From Antedon mediterranea (lineage: Eukaryota; Echinodermata; Crinoidea; Comatulida; Antedonidae), in the NCBI RefSeq assembly GCF_964355755.1, contig NC_092676.1, positions 15,174,288 through 15,238,287 of the forward strand: DNA of 64,000 bases, read 5' to 3'. Below, piece by piece: positions 60,001 through 64,000 of this stretch (the first letter of the stretch is position 1; every line of letters begins with the position of its first letter). A model generated the notes under the pieces. The model did no database searches. It was not told the origin of the DNA and saw nothing but the letters and a program-made list of their open reading frames with translations. The translations under genes and the position numbers were made by a program.

Positions 60001-63000
60001 CAAATATCTACACAAAAAGAGAAAAATCAAAAATGAAATAAACTCCAATATTATTCAGTAAGTATCAGTATTATTAAGTACTGTGCGGTTCATTAATGAT
60101 TTTAGGTTTTTAAATGTGATGGCATATATGGTCACCGATCATGAACATGATTAAACATGGTTAAATTTCAGACTTTAAAGCCCAACTCATCAAACATTTG
60201 ATCTCAAAATATTAAGTTGTACTGTAATTGTTTATATTGTTTATTCAATGCAGCTTATTTTTAATTGGTGTAGGCCTATCTCATTATAACTTTGTTTTGT
60301 TTTGTTTTATTTTGACTTAATTTGTGCTACCTAGTTTTGTTATTTTTGTATTTTATAAGTAATGATGGAATAAGAGCAGTTTTCTGTTTGGGCTCATGCC
60401 TATTACTTGCTCCTGGCAAGATGAATTGTAAAATGTACTTTATGAACTTTTGCCGAATAAATATTATTATTATTATTAAAGCTCTGTCTCATTGTTTTTA
60501 AAGTTATAATGTTACAAAACCTGTTGTATTGCCTTTACTCAATTATACAATAGTGTGCAAACAATAACATAAATTCAAACATAACGGCAAGAACTGAAAT
60601 TAATGCAAAAAAAAATAGTGGAAGAAAGTTACAGTTTAGTATATACCTTCATTTATGACAGCTTTCCTCTGGGAGCCATCAAGATTAGCACTTTCAATGA
60701 CATGGTGTTTTGCATCGACCCAGAATAGTTTGCTTGATGCATAATCAATGGTCAGACCATTTGGCCAGAACAAACCTGTATCGGCAACAACGTTGCGATT
60801 AGTGCCGTCCATTGCTGCACTTTCAATCTTAGGCTCATTACCCCAGTCTGTCCAGAAAATGCGCCTGTAAACATTCATTAGATTTTGTTTGTGTGAAATA
60901 AGAATATGTAGAAAAACAAATTAGATGTTGATAAAAGTTGACATGGTAGTAATATGATGTCAAATTGTGTCCATAAATTTATTGTCACAACAAGTTTGGT
61001 AGTTTAGACAGAACTTTATTAGTTTAGACAGAACTTTATAGTTGAAAAATGCAAGTGTTTCAAAACAGCAAAACAAAGCAAATAAACAGAAATAAGTATG
61101 CCACACACATAGACACAGTTAAAATCAATAAATATATAGTTTATTTGGTTTTAACAAAATGGAATTCTTACCCAACCAATGGATGGGTAGCAATAGCACG
61201 TGGCTTTTGTAATCCTGACCAGACAAGAATACATCTATGAGAGCCATCTAGATTGGAAACCTCAATCCTTGATGTGCCTGAATCAGACCAATAAAGTTTG
61301 CGTCCAATCCAATCGACTGCAATCCCACCTGTAATAAAAAGAATTTTTGAAAATTGTAATTTATTTTTAACTATTATTTTTATTTTATTTATAAATAAAT
61401 ATTATTAAAAAAATATGAAGCTGCTGCTATAAATATATTGAGCAAAACAAAGTTCAAAGTTCGGAACATCAATAATTACTACGGAAATTCGGCAAAATAT
61501 TACGGACGTGCAGAAATGTAGATAAATAGGGTACTACACAGAAATCTATATGTAAAATTATGATTTGGCCTTAAATTATGGAAAAACCCCAGCAATTAAA
61601 CGCAATAATTATGGTCAAATCGACAACCCATATGACAGGTTTTTCCCGAACACTGTGTTGGCCTCCTTTCGTACCTCTCATGATGCACCACAAGCAACTA
61701 ATCAGTCAGAAATTAATTCTGTGCATGCTCGCTCAGAAACATATCTACAAAATAATATGCTAACTGTCGATGCATTGTGCATAATATTGGTGACTGCTGG
61801 TTAAAGTTTACGGTGCAGTCTGCCAATTTACAAATATCTCTTCCAGTCCTGGACTTCTATAATGTTATATGGATATTGTATTCAATAAAATGGGATCTAA
61901 ATTTTAATTTAGTGGCAGAAAAAACATTTATGAAATTAAGCGTGTTGCCACTAGGACAGCATCCCATGGTCTACCCCCAAATACCAATGTATGTTAGTTT
62001 AGAATCATTAGAATCCAAACTCTCTAGGTAATTGCAGGAATTTCCTGATATTTTGAGTAATCCTCCTGCCTCCAGCTAACATGTAATATATCACGATTAT
62101 TTTTTTAATGAAAAAAAAACCATCCCGATAATATATAGAGGTGAAAAATGCGCTTTCCGCCTACAATTATTTATTCTAAGTTAGGTTGGATCTTTGAAAA
62201 TACCTCTAATGTATTCAAGTTGAGAATACCAATACAAGTTAGAAATACATACAAATATACAAGTTAAACCAAATATGTACATTTAAATTGAAGACTACTA
62301 ATACCATGGAGGGGTTATACTAATATGCAAAACATATATTATATTAAATAATGTTTCCTGCGACATTATCCACTGCATAATGACTTTATTATCTCACTTG
62401 TACTTGCGGATGGAAAAATCTTCCATTATAAGAAGCATTTATGATCCACATAGTGTCACCGTAACTTCTAATAGTCATCATTCAAATCCCTTGATATTCA
62501 CAGGTATTGCCACGGATTCTTATTAAATCTTAAATGGCCAATGGTAAGCACCCTGAAGGCTTAAACTTAAAATCTGCATGAATCATAATGAATATCTATA
62601 GATTTTATCTAGCATCATAATCGTTAGAATACACTAGGGCAAATCATAGAATGCTTTTAACATTCGGTTTAAATCATACCTTAATCACTATGTGAATGAA
62701 AGGTAAGTTATGGTCAAATCATTTGATAAAAACTTACAAAGACCAACATTAAATAGATAGAACTACCTGAATAAATACTGACACTTGGAAGAAATACATG
62801 CTTTTAAAAAGCTAAAAAGATATTTAATATTTAAAAATTGTTGGTTTTATTAGATAACACTGAGATGACAGGATATAATCCAAAATAGGTTTTAGGGAAA
62901 TATATAAAACAGCATTGTACAGTATATACCATGAAATTGTAAACAGTCTTGGATACCAATCTGCTAAACTCATGATGTGGGTCTATTGAGATAGACAAAC

Positions 63001-63457
63001 AAATTGGAATAGACCTGTGTGTTGGAGGATTGCACTATATACTATACGAACTATACTCTTGATTATCGGACTTTAAACATTACATTTACATTCAAGAAAT
63101 TGCAAAAGACGAAAAACTGTGTCCATTTTAGGAACATTTTTACCATTATCAGTGGTTACATGTTTTTATAATTCTATATTTAACATTTAAAATAAGATAG
63201 GTTTTCTTATTTAACTAACTACTAACCTGGACTTTCAAGACCTAAATGAACCACATCCATAATACCAGTACCATCTAGTGATGCTCTCTTAATGATATCT
63301 AGTGTCACATCTGACCAGAATACAAGATTTTCTCCAATATGGTAATCTAATGCAATGGCATTCTCTAGTCCTCTTAGTATTGATGTGTATTTTGAGTGCT
63401 CAGGTTGAATACGACGTATGTCAATCCGGTTTGCAAACAGTAAATAAGGCTCTGGGC
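44104..63457 (-). CDS. LRP4: LRP4 orthologue (low-density lipoprotein receptor-related protein 4), 3' 25 exons
   Basis: Transcript-order exons are 63457-63227, 61328-61172, 60864-60647, 59066-58890, 58568-58446, 58074-57866, 57482-57295, 57063-56862, 56356-56167, 55950-55825, 55346-55209, 54419-54161, 53342-53183, 52749-52518, 52392-52267, 50721-50544, 50209-49991, 49765-49522, 49359-49215, 49063-48947, 48563-48522, 48307-48226, 47015-46887, 46564-46432 and 44310-44104. All join in phase, giving about 1,410 residues. They encode four YWTD beta-propellers, each from four exons and each followed by a single-exon EGF module, then a stalk, one membrane helix and a short cytoplasmic tail. The fourth propeller ([25 protein letters not shown]) and the absence of LDLa repeats between EGF4 and the membrane identify LRP4 rather than LRP5/6. 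LRP4 is the agrin co-receptor of MuSK and a Wnt-pathway modulator in vertebrates. Confidence 0.93.
44433..45579. mobile_element. 1.15-kb foldback element with about 265-bp TIRs and AGGTT target duplication
   Basis: The termini TGTGGAGCCGTGAA and TTCACGGCTCCACA are inverted. The arms (44433-44700 and 45315-45579) are inverted copies over their whole length and are built of repeated ATGTGCAAA / CACATTTGTGCAAA words. A 5-bp AGGTT lies on both sides (44428-44432 and 45580-45584). There is no ORF in the central part. It sits in the last intron of LRP4, so the transcript could form a long hairpin. Confidence 0.93.
45905..46045 (+). mobile_element. LINE C-terminal remnant
   Basis: The + strand reads [20 protein letters not shown] then [20 protein letters not shown], stop. 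This is the ending pattern of many invertebrate LINE polyproteins (LWNKLP...F+..L+..LL). Only the last 45 or so codons remain, in antisense orientation to LRP4, in its last intron. Confidence 0.65.
46432..46564 (-). CDS. LRP4: LRP4 juxtamembrane cytoplasmic exon
   Basis: The exon encodes a basic stop-transfer [20 protein letters not shown] followed by [20 protein letters not shown]. The [14 protein letters not shown] segment occupies the place of the vertebrate NLTYSNPSY, so the NPxY endocytosis/adaptor motif is absent. Tyrosines remain as possible phosphorylation sites. Confidence 0.88.
46887..47015 (-). CDS. LRP4: LRP4 transmembrane exon
   Basis: The exon encodes a short cysteine/serine segment and then the single membrane helix [20 protein letters not shown] with LIVW, followed by RR at the start of the cytoplasmic side. 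Entry and exit are both phase 2. Confidence 0.92.
47545..48002. mobile_element. Foldback element with about 170-bp inverted arms
   Basis: The left arm (from AGCCATGTTTGTGTCCAACT) is the imperfect reverse complement of the right arm (ending AGTTGGACACAAAGATGGCT). Paired inner words include TTCACAAGGCTTTAA with TTAAAGCCTTGTGAA, and AACAATCAATTTGT with ACAAATTGATTGTT. The centre (about 47720-47830) contains a GC-richer patch with GCTCTACGCGTGCGTG. A target duplication is not clear. It lies in the LRP4 intron before the membrane exon. Confidence 0.85.
48226..48563 (-). CDS. LRP4: LRP4 stalk exons (48563-48522 and 48307-48226)
   Basis: Two small exons of 42 and 82 bp link EGF4 to the membrane. 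They encode [14 protein letters not shown] and [20 protein letters not shown] then RDGNDEN. These are low in cysteine and rich in serine and threonine, as expected of an O-glycosylated stalk. The call depends on phase continuity and splice sites because the sequence is not conserved. Confidence 0.75.
48648..48778. mobile_element. 131-bp mariner-like MITE
   Basis: The ends CAGTAGAATCTCC and (reverse complement) CAGTGAAATCACC are inverted and flanked by TA at 48646-48647 and 48779-48780. No coding content. The TA duplication and the CAGTNGAA end suggest a Tc1/mariner-derived element. It lies in an LRP4 intron. Confidence 0.7.
48947..49063 (-). CDS. LRP4: LRP4 EGF module 4
   Basis: The exon encodes [20 protein letters not shown] then [18 protein letters not shown], with six cysteines in EGF spacing and the [10 protein letters not shown] signature. 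It matches vertebrate LRP4 NACGVNNGGCTHLC...VCACPDE. It is a single exon, phase 1 in and out. Confidence 0.93.
49215..50721 (-). CDS. LRP4: LRP4 beta-propeller 4 (four exons)
   Basis: Exons 50721-50544, 50209-49991, 49765-49522 and 49359-49215 encode six YWTD-type blades. Readable motifs are [82 protein letters not shown] and [15 protein letters not shown]. The YYTDV variant in blade 2 and TDTGRNT in blade 3 match vertebrate LRP4. A decayed element and a TIR element lie in the intron preceding this block. Confidence 0.94.
51021..52095. mobile_element. 1.1-kb TIR element with CTACT target duplication
   Basis: It starts CAGGGCCGTAGCCAGG and ends CCTGGCTACGGGCCTG (the last at 52080-52095), with CTACT on both sides (51016-51020 and 52096-52100). 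Subterminal G-runs (GGGGGGGTTCGGACACT; GGGGGGGTTCGCCCG) also pair as inverted copies when reverse complemented. The centre has several CpG-rich words and no clear transposase. The superfamily is not assigned. It lies in the LRP4 intron between EGF3 and propeller 4. Confidence 0.88.
52267..52392 (-). CDS. LRP4: LRP4 EGF module 3
   Basis: The exon encodes [20 protein letters not shown] then [20 protein letters not shown]. Six cysteines are in place. The usual NNGGC is NNGDC. Vertebrate LRP4 has [20 protein letters not shown] at the same place, one of the best ortholog markers. Confidence 0.93.
52518..55346 (-). CDS. LRP4: LRP4 beta-propeller 3 (four exons)
   Basis: Exons 55346-55209, 54419-54161, 53342-53183 and 52749-52518 encode the propeller. 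Motifs are [100 protein letters not shown], and [19 protein letters not shown]. Exon boundaries differ from the other propellers: the first exon is short (138 bp) and the second long (259 bp). LIWNDA replaces the usual LYWADA, and YWTDGPNN replaces YWTDWQ. By vertebrate knowledge this propeller contacts MuSK and sclerostin. Confidence 0.92.
54523..55167. mobile_element. 645-bp MITE with TACCGTACTGACGCGG termini
   Basis: The left end TACCGTACTGACGCGGTTAT and the right end (reverse complement TACCGTACTGACGCGGGTAT) are nearly perfect inverted copies, extending into ATAAGCCCACC. Sub-terminal copies of GTGGGCTTATACTCGAG and TGGGCTTATACCCGAG show tandem structure within the arms. No transposase ORF. 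It lies in the LRP4 propeller-3 intron. Confidence 0.88.
55378..55640. repeat. Degenerate mariner-like remnant
   Basis: CAGTTGAACCTCCCATAAGC resembles the start of widespread TA-flanked elements (compare 48648), and GGCCTCTAACAGGAGGTGGC lies at the far side. A matching opposite terminus was not found, so the boundaries are approximate. Confidence 0.35.
55825..55950 (-). CDS. LRP4: LRP4 EGF module 2
   Basis: The exon encodes [20 protein letters not shown] then [20 protein letters not shown], with six cysteines and the [10 protein letters not shown] signature. It is a single exon, phase 1 in and out. Confidence 0.93.
56167..58074 (-). CDS. LRP4: LRP4 beta-propeller 2 (four exons)
   Basis: Exons 58074-57866, 57482-57295, 57063-56862 and 56356-56167 encode [110 protein letters not shown] and [20 protein letters not shown]. 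All six blades and the WPNGL landmark of blade 4 are present. Confidence 0.94.
58446..58568 (-). CDS. LRP4: LRP4 EGF module 1 (first after propeller 1)
   Basis: The exon encodes [20 protein letters not shown] then [20 protein letters not shown], with six cysteines and the [13 protein letters not shown] signature. It is a single exon, phase 1 in and out. NNTHC includes a possible N-glycosylation site. Confidence 0.93.
58890..63457 (-). CDS. LRP4: LRP4 beta-propeller 1 (four exons)
   Basis: Exons 63457-63227, 61328-61172, 60864-60647 and 59066-58890 encode [110 protein letters not shown] and [20 protein letters not shown]. The block ends FHPQRQPSG before EGF1. In vertebrates this propeller holds the agrin-binding surface. 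Intron 1 of the block is about 1.9 kb and intron 3 about 1.6 kb. Confidence 0.94.
59941..60003. repeat. Short tandem repeat, about 17-bp unit
   Basis: AGAAGAATAAGATTAA is repeated three times in the LRP4 propeller-1 intron, with no other significance visible. Confidence 0.7.
60070..60480 (+). mobile_element. LINE 3'-end remnant with (ATT)n tail
   Basis: AT-rich sequence is followed by GGGCTCATGCCTATTACTTG, TGCTCCTGGCAAGATGAATT and TTTGCCGAATAAATATTATT with an (ATT)n end, the layout of a LINE 3' UTR ending in a simple repeat. No coding part is visible. Confidence 0.5.
61329..63226 (-). other. LRP4 intron of about 1.9 kb, no gene seen
   Basis: The interval between the first two visible LRP4 exons is AT-rich. 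Short open frames on the + strand (for example 61565-61804) have no domain content. No named element could be bounded. Confidence 0.5.
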
Positions 63458-64000
63458 CTAAAAATAAACATTGATTTAAACATTTTTTAAGTTTTAGTCT
63501 AACCAGGTTATCATGGTGCATTGTTTTATATTGCATGTAATAAAATTGCTTGGGACATATTGAAATAAAATGTTCATATCATAAAAGGGACAAAACCTTA
63601 GGTAAATCAGACATAACCCTGTTCCAACAAATACATTTTCATGTATTTTTTTTTATTGCAGTAGATGATGTTTAAAAAACACTATTTGCTAAATTCATAG
63701 TTACAAACCTGGAAGATTTGAAATGATTCGGACATGACAGTTGGTAACTATGTGAATAAGGCAAAGTTGTTATTTACAACGGGTGCAGGTCAACTCGGCC
63801 CTAAACCGTCTCGGCCAAAGTCAAGTCGGCCCCACGTCAAGTCGGCCCCAAGTCAAGTCGGCCTCAAGTCAACTCGGCCACACGTCAACTCGGCCAAAAG
63901 TCAACTCGGCCAAAAACTAACCCGTCAACTCGGCCTTTAAAAAGTATGGAACGCAAAAAGTGCTAATATAGTAGTTCATTTATCACAATGGCAGGATATA
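63458..64000 (-). other. LRP4 intron running off the window
   Basis: No further LRP4 exon is readable here. It contains the 63788-63938 tandem array. The LDLa repeats and earlier EGF modules expected in LRP4 must lie to the right of 64000. Confidence 0.6.
63788..63938. repeat. 14-16-bp tandem repeat, AAGTCAACTCGGCC type
   Basis: About ten units of the form (C/A)AAGTCAACTCGGCC(C/A), with AAGTCAAGTCGGCC and CACGTCAACTCGGCC variants, lie in the LRP4 intron near the window end. The units are GC-richer than their surroundings. Confidence 0.92.

Noticed and set aside
44104-63457. Gene first considered as LRP5/LRP6
   Set aside because: The four propeller-EGF units fit both, but there are no LDLa repeats between EGF4 and the membrane and no PPPSP motifs in the tail. 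Propeller 4 and EGF3 match LRP4 in detail.

Overview
The window is eukaryotic genomic DNA. It is AT-rich and intron-rich, with GT/AG splice junctions and dense mobile-element remnants. Three intron-containing genes can be read exon by exon with consistent reading phase: a CABIN1 orthologue on the + strand, an SCNM1 orthologue on the - strand, and the 3' two thirds of an LRP4 orthologue on the - strand. Two intronless ORFs sit between SCNM1 and LRP4: a cyclin-box protein (- strand) and a small SAP-domain, cysteine-rich protein (+ strand). Invertebrate-style repeats and many AGGCCTA-type words suggest a marine invertebrate deuterostome, perhaps an echinoderm. That placement is inference, not proof.

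Layout. Positions 1-1136 are a 75-bp tandem array inside a CABIN1 intron. Positions 1469-17438 hold 21 CABIN1 exons, including the stop. Positions 17955-25176 hold SCNM1, convergent with CABIN1; the two stops are 516 bp apart and each has an AATAAA in between. Positions 25.9-31.5 kb are a mobile-element nest: a tRNA-like SINE head, then a decayed LINE split by a 1.9-kb DNA transposon with terminal inverted repeats (TIRs). Positions 31982-33655 hold the cyclin-like ORF, bracketed by two direct copies of a 0.23-kb repeat. Positions 35.4-36.3 kb hold a broken LTR-retrotransposon integrase fragment. Positions 36.3-39.9 kb are mostly non-coding with small TIR elements. Positions 40008-40664 hold the SAP-domain gene, followed by a 1.4-kb minisatellite. 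Positions 44104-63457 hold 25 LRP4 exons; the 5' end (LDL-receptor class A repeats, first EGF modules, signal peptide) lies beyond the right edge.

The genes have no evident shared pathway. CABIN1 is a nuclear histone-chaperone and calcineurin-associated scaffold, SCNM1 is a minor-spliceosome zinc-finger protein, and LRP4 is a cell-surface agrin/Wnt-pathway receptor. The shared feature is tandem repetition: three of the five coding loci contain expanded in-frame minisatellites (27 bp in CABIN1, 60 bp in SCNM1, 120 bp in the cyclin-like gene), and several introns hold further arrays or foldback elements.

The points most worth a second look are the intronless cyclin-like gene in the repeat nest, the 56-bp triplication that multiplies the 3' splice site of the SCNM1 zinc-finger exon, a D-for-P variant of the calcineurin-docking motif at the CABIN1 C-terminus, an LRP4 tail lacking NPxY but ending in a PDZ-type motif, and several foldback or TIR elements with clear target-site duplications (TSDs).
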